A DNA stretch of 64,000 nt from Geminicoccaceae bacterium (GTDB lineage: Bacteria > Pseudomonadota > Alphaproteobacteria > Geminicoccales > Geminicoccaceae). This document shows, piece by piece, positions 35,305 to 43,144 of the stretch (its first letter is position 1; every line of letters starts with the position of its first letter). The DNA lies in assembly GCA_028285265.1 (NCBI GenBank), contig JANQPX010000030.1, positions 248,001 to 312,000 of the forward strand. The letters are read 5' to 3'. The position numbers were made by a program, and so were the translations under genes. The notes below the pieces were generated by a model, which was not told the DNA's origin, ran no database searches, and saw only the letters and a list, made by a program, of their open reading frames with translations.

Positions 35305-35804
35305 CTCCCGATCGTCATTGGGGGATCACCGATCGATTGAAGCCGTAGGGGCTGACGGCGGGCTGAACGACCGGCGTTGGCGATTTGTCTTCTAGGCTGC
35401 GGCGGACTAACGGGCGCCATCGTGGTGCAAGGGCCGCTGATCCACTCACATTGTCTATCCGGTGATTGCTCCTCCCGAGACAAACAACGGGGATGTGGCC
35501 CCAAGCCATCGTCGAGCGCGTGATCATTGACTGTGGCTTCCACCGCACATGACCGATGCTGCCCATGATCAAATTCTACTTTTGGCTATGGAAAGTGAAA
35601 TATTTCCTATATAATTTTTCTTAAGCATGATGAGATTAGGGCTCTGTCAGATGCTTAAGGCTATGATTTCAAAACAAAAGAACAAAAAGCCCCGATCTCT
35701 GTCTTATTTCAATCATTGGCAATTTATTGACATTTCAGTGCTACCTTTGCTGCAATGCAGTATTAATGGGTCTAAACTTGGTTCCAAAGGCTGGTGGTGC
35801 GCCT
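35305..35804. other. intergenic region upstream of PHB depolymerase
   Basis: A 500-bp gap. The left 250 bp look GC-rich and featureless; from about 35575 to 35735 the sequence is strongly AT-rich, with runs of A and T. A TTGACA box at 35727-35732 has no good -10 at the usual distance. The PhaR-like motif at 35747-35760 is the clearest element. The depolymerase frame is open from 35727 but the conserved protein begins at 35805. Confidence 0.4.
35747..35760 (+). promoter_or_regulatory. PhaR-like palindrome upstream of PHB depolymerase
   Basis: TTGCTGCAATGCAG contains CTGC-AAT-GCAG, a perfect palindrome fitting the CTGC-N3/4-GCAG site reported for PhaR of Rhodobacter sphaeroides. It ends 45 bp before ATG 35805. 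A near copy lies upstream of the thiolase gene at 22180-22192. Confidence 0.5.
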
Positions 35805-37124
35805 ATGCAATATCACGCTTATGAGATGGCCCACGCATTGATCGCGCCCATGCGCGCCAGTGCGCATGTCCTTCAAGCGTTCAACAAAAGCGTCTTCAAT
35901 CCCTTCTCCCACACGCCGGTTGGGAAATCGATCGCGGCAGCTTGCGAGGTCTTTGAGGGGGTTACGCGTCGATATGGCAAGCCCGAATTCGGAATTGATG
36001 AGACGAAGATCGACGGTATCGCGGTCCCGATCACCGAAGAAGTCGTGTGCTACCGGCCTTTTGGCGATCTCCTGCGCTTCAAGCGGGAGGTCGACGATGC
36101 AAAGTCGCTTGACCAACCGAAGGTGATGATCATCGCCCCGATGTCGGGCCACTACGCGACGTTGCTCCGCGGCACTGTCAAGGCCATGGTTGCCGACCAC
36201 GACGTCTACATTACAGACTGGCGCGATGCGCGGAATGTGCCCCTTGTCTATGGTGGTTTTGATTTCAACGACTTCGTTGACTATGTGATCGATTTCCTGC
36301 GTGTCCTCGGGCCTGACACCCACGTCATCGCCGTCTGTCAACCCTCGGTGCCGGCGCTGGTTGCGGCGGCTGTGATGGCAAAGAGCGACGATCCATGTCT
36401 ACCGCTCTCCCTAACCCTCATGGGCGGACCGATCGACACGAGGCGAAACCCGACCGAAGTCAACAAGCTGGCTCAGTCGCGGGATATCGACTGGTTCGAA
36501 CGCAATGTCATTTCTCATGTCCCGCTCCCGCATGCGGGAGCGATGCGCAAGGTGTATCCTGGCTTCATTCAGTTGTCCGGCTTTATGACCATGAATCTCG
36601 ATCGCCATGTTCAGGCGCATTGGGGGCTCTACCAGCATTTGATTGAGGGCGACTGCGATTCGGTCGATCAGCATCGAAAGTTTTATGAGGAATATCTCGC
36701 GGTCATGGACCTGCCGGCGGAATTTTATCTGCAGACTGTCGAGACCGTGTTCCAGCAGCATGCGTTGCCGGACGGCAAGCTCGAACATCGAGGTGAGAAG
36801 GTCGATTGCTCCTTGATCAAGCATATGACGCTGATGACGGTCGAGGGTGAGAAGGATGATATTTGCGGGTTGGGTCAGACTGAAGCCGCGCATGCCCTTT
36901 GTACTGGCATCCCCAAGGCCAAACACATCCACTATGTGCAGCCAGGTGTTGGCCACTATGGCGTTTTCAACGGTACGCGTTGGCGTACCGAGATCAAGCC
37001 ACGCATCGCCGAGATGATCCGACAAGCCGAGTATGAGAAGGTGAGTCGGCCAAGAATGTCTGGCGAGACGCCAGCCCCCTACAATGGTGTTGGGAGTATC
37101 TTCCAAGCGTTCAGATGGGCCTGA
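35805..37124 (+). CDS. phaZ: intracellular polyhydroxybutyrate depolymerase
   Basis: A 439-residue enzyme that mobilises stored PHB granules in the cytoplasm. The start MQYHAYEMAHALIAPMR matches the usual start of intracellular PhaZ. The lipase-like box has a cysteine nucleophile, C178 in AVCQPSVPA, the oxyanion region is APMSGHYATLLRG, the acid is near VEGEKDDICG and the histidine is in GVGHYGVFNG. A C-terminal PHB_depo_C domain is present. The thiolase at 20.8 kb shares an upstream motif, but no phaC or phasin gene is in the window. Confidence 0.95.
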   Translation: MQYHAYEMAHALIAPMRASAHVLQAFNKSVFNPFSHTPVGKSIAAACEVFEGVTRRYGKPEFGIDETKIDGIAVPITEEVVCYRPFGDLLRFKREVDDAKSLDQPKVMIIAPMSGHYATLLRGTVKAMVADHDVYITDWRDARNVPLVYGGFDFNDFVDYVIDFLRVLGPDTHVIAVCQPSVPALVAAAVMAKSDDPCLPLSLTLMGGPIDTRRNPTEVNKLAQSRDIDWFERNVISHVPLPHAGAMRKVYPGFIQLSGFMTMNLDRHVQAHWGLYQHLIEGDCDSVDQHRKFYEEYLAVMDLPAEFYLQTVETVFQQHALPDGKLEHRGEKVDCSLIKHMTLMTVEGEKDDICGLGQTEAAHALCTGIPKAKHIHYVQPGVGHYGVFNGTRWRTEIKPRIAEMIRQAEYEKVSRPRMSGETPAPYNGVGSIFQAFRWA

Positions 37125-37525
37125 CATCGGCCAAAGAGCCGGCTGTCTGAGACGGACTGTTCAAGCGACGTTGGACGGAATCAGCCCTGTCAGCAGCATC
37201 GAAGATCGCGTGATAGCACTCTCGACGTCGATAGGGATTGCCATGGCCCGACGCAGGATCGACGTGCAACTTTAGAACGCTTGGGGTGCCTCGCGTAACC
37301 GTTGCGAGCCAATCATCTCAGCGGTTTTTCTTGGATCGATGCCCGGAACTCGTCCTCATTTCGTGCGACCCAACTAGACCGCCAAAACAGCGAATCGCAC
37401 GCAACGGATTTCGTACCTAAACCGGCAGCGAGATCGCGTTTGCGCGTCGACGTTCCATTGCAGCTCGTGCTGATGGCGACAGCATGGGAGAGATCGACGT
37501 CATACAAGCCTTTCGCCAAAGCAGC
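37125..37525. other. intergenic region, nothing recognised
   Basis: About 400 bp between the convergent depolymerase and the small exported protein gene. Short frames occur but none resembles a protein, and I see no convincing terminator or RNA gene. Confidence 0.3.
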
Positions 37526-37894
37526 TTAGTCGGTGGGTAAGATGGCTTGCATCTCCAAGCCACCATATTCGTGAATGCTGTCTTTGGCGCGCAAGGTGAC
37601 TTCAGTGATACCCTCAGGGATGACAACGCCACTTAGTGAGCGTGTAAAGGGTTGTTCGTTCTCATGTGGATGCAAGAGCACGCGGGTACCGAGAACCGTG
37701 CCGTCGGGCGCAACGACGTCCCAAGCATCTGCATAGTGATCCCACCCTTCGTCGCCGTGCGCGACCGTGACGTCGAAGCGATAGGTGCCGGCACTTTCCT
37801 TTTGGACCTCGACCCCAACCACATCGGCCTCCCCAGCAATCGATGTGCTTGACATGAAGCTCAGTACTGCCGCTAGGGCCAAACGTCTGAACAT
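37526..37894 (-). CDS. small exported protein, unknown function
   Basis: A 122-residue protein with a signal peptide (MFRRLALAAVLSFMSSTSIAGE). I chose ATG 37894 because GGGAGAGGGAT precedes it. The mature part is beta-rich: YRFDVTVAHGDEGWDHYADAWDVV and TRVLLHPHENEQPFTRSLSGVVIPEG suggest an immunoglobulin-like sandwich with conserved His and Trp residues. It lies 57 bases after the peptide-type permease genes on the same strand and may be co-transcribed. The family looks conserved in alphaproteobacteria, but I cannot name it. Confidence 0.7.
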   Translation of the reverse strand: MFRRLALAAVLSFMSSTSIAGEADVVGVEVQKESAGTYRFDVTVAHGDEGWDHYADAWDVVAPDGTVLGTRVLLHPHENEQPFTRSLSGVVIPEGITEVTLRAKDSIHEYGGLEMQAILPTD

Positions 37895-37951
37895 ATCCCT
37901 CTCCCGCAGATCTCCGTTAAGATTATGCAAGGATGTAGCGGGTTCCTGCCG

Positions 37952-39100
37952 TTAGGAGTAGGGGTCGGCAGCGTCGCGAAGGCCATCTCCTAGGAAATTG
38001 AACGCGAGCACGACAAGAATGACCGGAAGCACAGGCAGCATAAGCCAGGGGTAGAGCGCGACGACATTGATATTTTGGGCCTCAGCGAGAAGGACGCCCC
38101 ATGACGTGATCGGCGGACGAAGACCGAGGCCTAGAAAGGAAAGTGCCGTCTCGCCCAAGATCATTGCTGGGATCGAGAGCGTGGCTGACGCGATCAGATG
38201 GCTCATGAAAGACGGCACCAGATGGCGAAACACAATCCGCTTCGGTTTTGCGCCCATCAAAAGGGCGGCGGTTGCAAAATCCTCTTCGCGAAGGGCGAGG
38301 ACCTTCGAGCGTACGGCGCGGGCGAGTCCGGTCCAGTCAAAGAGAGCGAGGATGATGGTAATGCCAAAATAGATCCAGATCGGATTCCAGGTGACTGGCA
38401 ATGCTGCGGAAAGGGCCATCCAAAGGGGAAGCTCGGGAAACGATCGAATCATTTCGATCATGCGCTGGATAACGCTGTCCACCCAGCCACCGTAGTAACC
38501 TGAAATGCCTCCCAGGATGATGCCGAGCAGGAAGCTCAAGGTAATACCGACAAGGCCTACAGTGAGCGAAATCCGGGTACCGTAGACGATACGGGAGAAC
38601 ACATCGCGACCAAGCCGATCTGTGCCGAAGAGGAAAAAGGTGCCGCCCTCAGCTGGGCAAACGAGGTGAAAGCTCGCCGGTATTAGTCCCCAGAACCGGT
38701 ATTCATCGCCTGAGCAGAAGTAGCGAAGCCGCTGTACGCTGTTCTCGTCGGTCACGTACTCGCGCTTGAGATTCTCCATGTTCAGCTCGAATTTCGACCC
38801 ATAGACAAATGGACCGACAAACTGACCCTCATGGAACAGGTGAACGGCTTGTGGCGGGTGATGAATATATTGGGTGTTCCGCGTATGCAGATTGTAAGGC
38901 GCTATCCATTCAGAAATCAGGATTGAGGCGTAAAGCGCCAGCAAAAAAGCGCCTGCTGCCATGGCAAGCTTGTGCCGGCGAAACTTCCACCACATAAGCT
39001 GCCATTGGGATGCGGTGTAGAACCGTTCCTGTTCGGGCGTTAGATGCTCAGAATCTGCTTCTGGGTCGAAGGGTTCTCGATCGACATAGCGCTGGGTCAT
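37952..39100 (-). CDS. peptide-type ABC transporter permease, OppC/DppC family
   Basis: A 382-residue inner-membrane permease. The conserved start of the core domain, FLFGTDRLGRDVFSRIVYGTRISL, and the cytoplasmic EAA loop DFATAALLMGAKPKRIVFRHLVP are clear, with about six helices. A long insert (residues 70-150, YNLHTRNTQYIHHP to HLVCPAEGGT) lies between the first helix and the core, as in the YejE branch of this family. Its ATG overlaps the upstream partner gene as ATGA. Substrate probably a peptide or a similar molecule; no ATPase follows. Confidence 0.92.
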   Translation of the reverse strand: MTQRYVDREPFDPEADSEHLTPEQERFYTASQWQLMWWKFRRHKLAMAAGAFLLALYASILISEWIAPYNLHTRNTQYIHHPPQAVHLFHEGQFVGPFVYGSKFELNMENLKREYVTDENSVQRLRYFCSGDEYRFWGLIPASFHLVCPAEGGTFFLFGTDRLGRDVFSRIVYGTRISLTVGLVGITLSFLLGIILGGISGYYGGWVDSVIQRMIEMIRSFPELPLWMALSAALPVTWNPIWIYFGITIILALFDWTGLARAVRSKVLALREEDFATAALLMGAKPKRIVFRHLVPSFMSHLIASATLSIPAMILGETALSFLGLGLRPPITSWGVLLAEAQNINVVALYPWLMLPVLPVILVVLAFNFLGDGLRDAADPYS

Positions 39101-40095
39101 CGGCCTTGCCCTGCGCCAAAGCGGATGCGGGGATCAAGTGCGGCGAGGGCCAAATCCGAGACCAACATCCCGATCACGGTGAGAGTCGCGAGCAACATCA
39201 AAAAGGAACCCGCAAGGTACATGTCCTGTGTTTGCAGTGCTTCTAGGAGCATGGGGCCGGTGGTGGGTAGGGAGAGGATCGTCGATACGATGACTTCACC
39301 TGAGATGATCGAAGGCAGAAGCGAGCCGATATCGGCGATGAACGGGTTCAGTGCCATGCGAAGGGGGTATTTGCAAAGCGCCCGAAAGGGTGAAAGGCCT
39401 TTAGCCTTCGCCGTGACGACATAGGGTTTTTGCAGTTCATCGAGGAGGTTCGCTCTCATACGGCGGATCATTCCGGCCGTTCCTGCCGTTCCGATGACGA
39501 CGACAGGCACGATCAGATGGGACAGGATCGAGCCAAACTTCGCAAGACTCATCGGTTCGTCGAGATATTTGGGATCCATCAGCCCGCCGACTGAGACACC
39601 AAAATAGACGTTGAAGAGGTAAAGCAGAACGAGTGCCAGGAGAAAGTTGGGCGTTGCCAAGCCGAGATAGCCAATGAAGCTCAGCACATGGTCGCCTGTG
39701 CTGTACTGGTGGGTCGCGGAATAGATACCGATTGGAAAGGACACGGCCCAAATGAAGAGAATCGCAGCGAAGGAGACGACGAAGGACAGAAAGATCCGAT
39801 CGCCAATCAGCTGATTGACCGGGAGATCGTAGGCGAACGAGAAGCCCATATCGCCCTGGAGCAGACCGCCCATCCAAATCAGATACTGCTCCCACATCGG
39901 CTTATCCAGCCCATAGGTCTGGCGCAAATATTCTATTTTTTCCGATTGGATGCTTTCGCCCTGGGCTTGTAACTCGGCGATGTAGCTTTCGAGGTAATCG
40001 CCCGGTGGCAACTGAATGATGATGAAGGTGATCACGCTGATCGCCAGAAGCGTCGGTATCATGATGATCAGGCGATGAACAACGTAGCGCAGCAA
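39097..40095 (-). CDS. peptide-type ABC transporter permease, OppB/DppB family
   Basis: A 332-residue inner-membrane permease. The start MLRYVVHRLIIMIPTLLAIS and the motif RQTYGLDKPMWEQYLIWM are family hallmarks, and the EAA loop reads PYVVTAKAKGLSPFRALCKY. It forms a heterodimer with the OppC-like protein, whose gene overlaps its stop codon by 4 bases. A binding-protein gene would be expected upstream, but the next gene is divergent and unrelated, so the transporter is incomplete within this window. Confidence 0.93.
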   Translation of the reverse strand: MLRYVVHRLIIMIPTLLAISVITFIIIQLPPGDYLESYIAELQAQGESIQSEKIEYLRQTYGLDKPMWEQYLIWMGGLLQGDMGFSFAYDLPVNQLIGDRIFLSFVVSFAAILFIWAVSFPIGIYSATHQYSTGDHVLSFIGYLGLATPNFLLALVLLYLFNVYFGVSVGGLMDPKYLDEPMSLAKFGSILSHLIVPVVVIGTAGTAGMIRRMRANLLDELQKPYVVTAKAKGLSPFRALCKYPLRMALNPFIADIGSLLPSIISGEVIVSTILSLPTTGPMLLEALQTQDMYLAGSFLMLLATLTVIGMLVSDLALAALDPRIRFGAGQGR

Positions 40096-40253
40096 AGCTA
40101 AATCCTTTTGGCGCGGCTCTTTTTCCCAACTCTACACGAAAAAAGTTAAAGCGCGATATTCGCAACTTGCAAGTCTCTGTCGCCTCTTGCTTTGATGGCT
40201 AGCAGCACATTGTGGTGATTTGATGGGCTGCGAGCGAGGTGAGGGAGGTCGCG

Positions 40254-41549
40254 ATGGACCTGCGTGAGTTGCTGCAATCGAGGATCGAACCGACGGTCAA
40301 GGGCTGGCCATCGGGCGTCGGTGCTCGTCGCCTTGAGGACATAGGGCATGAGCGCTGGTCCCTTCGTGAAGAAGACCTGACGTTGCCGGCGATGATCCTA
40401 AAAGACGAGGCGATTCGGCATAATAGCCGCTGGATGCGAGCATTTCTCGAGCGGTTTGACGTCGCCCTTTGTCCCCATGGCAAGACCACCATGGCGCCGC
40501 AGCTTTTTGCAAGACAGATTGCTGACGGTGCTTTCGGCATCACGGTTGCGACCGTGCAGCAGATGCAGGTTTGCTGCCGATTTGGGGTCAAGCGTGTGCT
40601 CATGGCGAACCAGTTGGTTGGCCGGCAGGCCATTCGTGAAGTGCTGTCTGCGCTGGAGGCTGATCCAGAATTTGATTTCTATTGTTTGGTCGACTCGGCG
40701 GACGGTGTGCGCCTCCTTGAACGCGAGGTTCGAGCGTTCGGTGGAACACGCGCCCTCCAACTCCTGCTGGAAGGCGGTGTTGCGGGGCGGCGAACCGGGT
40801 GCCGATCGATCGCGAAGGCACTTGAGGTTGCTCGTGTGGTGGCTGCGACGCCGGGGCTTGCCCTTCGCGGCGTGGAAGGGTTCGAAGGTGTTTTGGGCCG
40901 AGACAAGGATGGTGAGGTCGCAGCGAAGGTTCAAGATTTCCTCGTCTTTCTCGTCGATATCGCCAAAGCTGCTGCCTCAGAAAGCCTCTTCGCACCGGGG
41001 CCAATCATCTTGTCAGCGGGCGGTTCGTCCCACTTTGATCAGGTGACAAAACTGTTCAAAGCAGCAGATCTTGGACGCGAGACCAAAGTTGTGATCCGAA
41101 GCGGTTGCTATTTCAGCCATGATTCCGGCATGTATCGGGATGCGTTCGAGCATATCGATCGACGGTCGCCGGAAGTTGCCGAGCTTGGCGAGGGGCTCCG
41201 GCCAGCCATCGAGGTTTGGGCCTATGTACAGTCGCGGCCCGAGCCGAAGCGGCTGCTGGCAACCATGGGGAAGCGTGACGTTTCTTTCGATAGCGGTTTG
41301 CCGGTACCGGAGCGCTGGTTTCGGCCAGGCCAGCATCAGGCGCCTGAAGTCTTGGCGGGTGGCTATGAGACTATCGCGCTCAATGACCAACATGCCTTTC
41401 TCGATGTTCCCGAAAACAGCCCGCTCAAAGTCGGTGACATCCTGACCTTTGGCATTTCTCATCCTTGTACCACCTTCGACAAATGGCCGCTGATTTATGT
41501 GGTCGATGAGGAGGATCAAGTGATCGAAGCGGTGAAGACGTTTTTCTGA
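40254..41549 (+). CDS. D-amino-acid deaminase / D-threonine aldolase-like PLP enzyme
   Basis: A 431-residue fold-type III PLP enzyme. ATG 40254 is set by GGGAGG 6 bases upstream. The PLP lysine is K77 in LCPHGKTTMAP; the barrel carries LLEGGVAGRRTGCR and ILSAGGSSHFD, and the C-terminal DSD1-like domain has ALNDQHAFLD and FGISHPCTTFDKW, whose His and Cys bind zinc in eukaryotic-type D-serine dehydratases. Deamination of D-serine or related D-amino acids is likely. It is divergent from the peptide-type permease genes. Confidence 0.85.
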   Translation: MDLRELLQSRIEPTVKGWPSGVGARRLEDIGHERWSLREEDLTLPAMILKDEAIRHNSRWMRAFLERFDVALCPHGKTTMAPQLFARQIADGAFGITVATVQQMQVCCRFGVKRVLMANQLVGRQAIREVLSALEADPEFDFYCLVDSADGVRLLEREVRAFGGTRALQLLLEGGVAGRRTGCRSIAKALEVARVVAATPGLALRGVEGFEGVLGRDKDGEVAAKVQDFLVFLVDIAKAAASESLFAPGPIILSAGGSSHFDQVTKLFKAADLGRETKVVIRSGCYFSHDSGMYRDAFEHIDRRSPEVAELGEGLRPAIEVWAYVQSRPEPKRLLATMGKRDVSFDSGLPVPERWFRPGQHQAPEVLAGGYETIALNDQHAFLDVPENSPLKVGDILTFGISHPCTTFDKWPLIYVVDEEDQVIEAVKTFF

Positions 41550-41727
41550 TCCCTGGCATAGGGGTTGCGCTGAAAGCGACAAGCTCTGCAGTTGATGATG
41601 CTGATCTGGGAATTGACCGCATTTTTGCTCCGCCGATAGATAAACGCTGCTGCGTTTTGAACGGAGCCATGTCTGAGACCGACTATCGAAAGGCTACAGG
41701 CGTGGCGTGATAATAAGCGGTTAGACG

Positions 41728-42300
41728 ATGAAGAAATTTGTGGTTTTGTTGGTGAGCCTTGCGATCGCCAGCTGTTCGGGTATTTCAGGGGTCACTTACT
41801 CCAAAGTGAATCTGAAGCCGTTGGACCCGGGCAAAACGGTGGCTTTGGCCGTCAAGCTGCCGGTTGGCGAAGGTGATCCGTTTTGGTTGGAGGGGCAGCG
41901 GAAGCTTCGTTCCAAACTCGGGGTCATCTTGGTGGGTGAAGGCATTTTCCGCGAGGTTGTCGGTGACAGCGAACCCGCTGACTATCGGCTCGATGTTCAG
42001 ATTGCCGATATCGCCATTGGTAGACTGGAGATCGATAGGCCTGATTTAACCAATAGTGCCGATACCGCGCAGCGAATTGGCCACGCGATCGGATCCTTCA
42101 TCGACGGTTACAGGGAGATACAAGCTCCAGAGCAACTGCGTGCCCTGGTGAGTTATGTCACCCTGCACGATGTCGAAACCGGTCATGACGTGTTGGCTTT
42201 CAAGATGTCAGCCGAGGCTGGGCAAACGGAAGCAACGACGACATCCGCGGTCTCCCGGATCGTGGCCGGTGTCCGCTGCTTTGGCGAAGCCTGTGTCTAA
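41728..42300 (+). CDS. lipoprotein of unknown function
   Basis: A 190-residue lipoprotein with a classical lipobox, LAIASC, after a short signal peptide (MKKFVVLLVSLAIASCSG). The mature part carries PFWLEGQRKLRSKLGVILVGEGIFREV and DYRLDVQIADIAIG, a layout seen in DUF4410-like outer-membrane lipoproteins that sum alpha/beta domains, but I cannot confirm the family. It faces the TRL-like lipoprotein gene across a hairpin-containing gap. Confidence 0.7.
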   Translation: MKKFVVLLVSLAIASCSGISGVTYSKVNLKPLDPGKTVALAVKLPVGEGDPFWLEGQRKLRSKLGVILVGEGIFREVVGDSEPADYRLDVQIADIAIGRLEIDRPDLTNSADTAQRIGHAIGSFIDGYREIQAPEQLRALVSYVTLHDVETGHDVLAFKMSAEAGQTEATTTSAVSRIVAGVRCFGEACV

Positions 42301-42648
42301 GGCAGACGCTCGAGCGCTCCTGAGCTAAGTTCGCGTGGTCATCGGGCGGGGAACTCATCGGCCCTGCCGGGGCCTTAAGGACATGTCGTCCAGAGTGGAT
42401 CAACAGCCGTCTGATGCTGATGGGGCTTAGCGACGGGACATCGTCGGGACGCTGATTGGTGTTGTGCGTTGCGTTTGGCTGGTCTTCAGCCATCAAATGC
42501 TAAGACTGGTCCTGGCGCTGTACGCCAGAACCAGTCTCAGATGACATCCCAAAGGATGCCGACACCCGAGCGCAGCTTAGTTTCCTCACCGACTGCAGAC
42601 ATGAGCATAGTCGGAAAACTTCAGAATCAGGTTAACGATCCATGGCGC
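42301..42648. other. convergent intergenic region with strong hairpin
   Basis: A 348-bp gap between two converging lipoprotein genes. Its main content is the 15-bp hairpin at 42503-42537, listed separately. Short frames on both strands have no protein character. Confidence 0.4.
42503..42537. terminator. bidirectional hairpin between convergent genes
   Basis: AGACTGGTCCTGGCG pairs with CGCCAGAACCAGTCT over 15 positions with a single C-A mismatch, around the 5-base loop CTGTA. There is no U-tract on either side, so if it ends transcription it may need help from Rho or act as a 3'-end stabiliser. Confidence 0.5.
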
Positions 42649-43008
42649 TTAGGAGCCGCTGACGACCGTGCAGTATTTGGTGTAGAGGCCGGCGAGAATC
42701 TGAGTGAAGCGCTCTTCCACGATGTGCACCTCATTGATGCCGGCTCTGGTTTTGGCACGGTTGACGCTGGAATTGCCAGAGGCATAGAGGCCAAGAATAC
42801 CCGTAGAACAGGCTTCACCCCGGCGGACGGCAAGCGCTTGCTTGTCGACGACGGCGACGGGTCTTGTAACATTTGTATAGAAAATGCCGTTATTGCCGGC
42901 TGCCGGCCAGTAGCCGCAGCCTGAGACGATCAGAGTAGCGGCAATCAACGTCCCCAGCTTGAGCGTCCGCCCGGTGACTTTGGCAAGCACGCGTGGTCGA
43001 CCGTTCAT
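42649..43008 (-). CDS. TRL-like family lipoprotein
   Basis: A 119-residue lipoprotein. ATG 43008 has GGGGGAA 9 bases upstream. The lipobox is LIVSGC (signal peptide MNGRPRVLAKVTGRTLKLGT...), and the mature part, GIFYTNVTRPVAV then GEACSTGILGLYASGNSSVNRAKTRAGINEVHIV, matches the TRL domain (PF13146). Its role is unknown; such proteins often lie among tRNA-rich loci in other bacteria, which is not the case here. It is the last gene before the efflux pump operon, on the same strand but 137 bases beyond the pump stop. Confidence 0.72.
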   Translation of the reverse strand: MNGRPRVLAKVTGRTLKLGTLIAATLIVSGCGYWPAAGNNGIFYTNVTRPVAVVDKQALAVRRGEACSTGILGLYASGNSSVNRAKTRAGINEVHIVEERFTQILAGLYTKYCTVVSGS

Positions 43009-43144
43009 GACAGTGTTCCCCCAAAGTGATGGCAGTTTCACAGGTAGCATGAGGGCATCAGGCCCTCAGCGTCGTTACCATAGGGGGGAGAAGACAGCAC
43101 CTGATTGTCGAACCATCATGGGCGGCTTTGTCCGGTCAGCGGCG

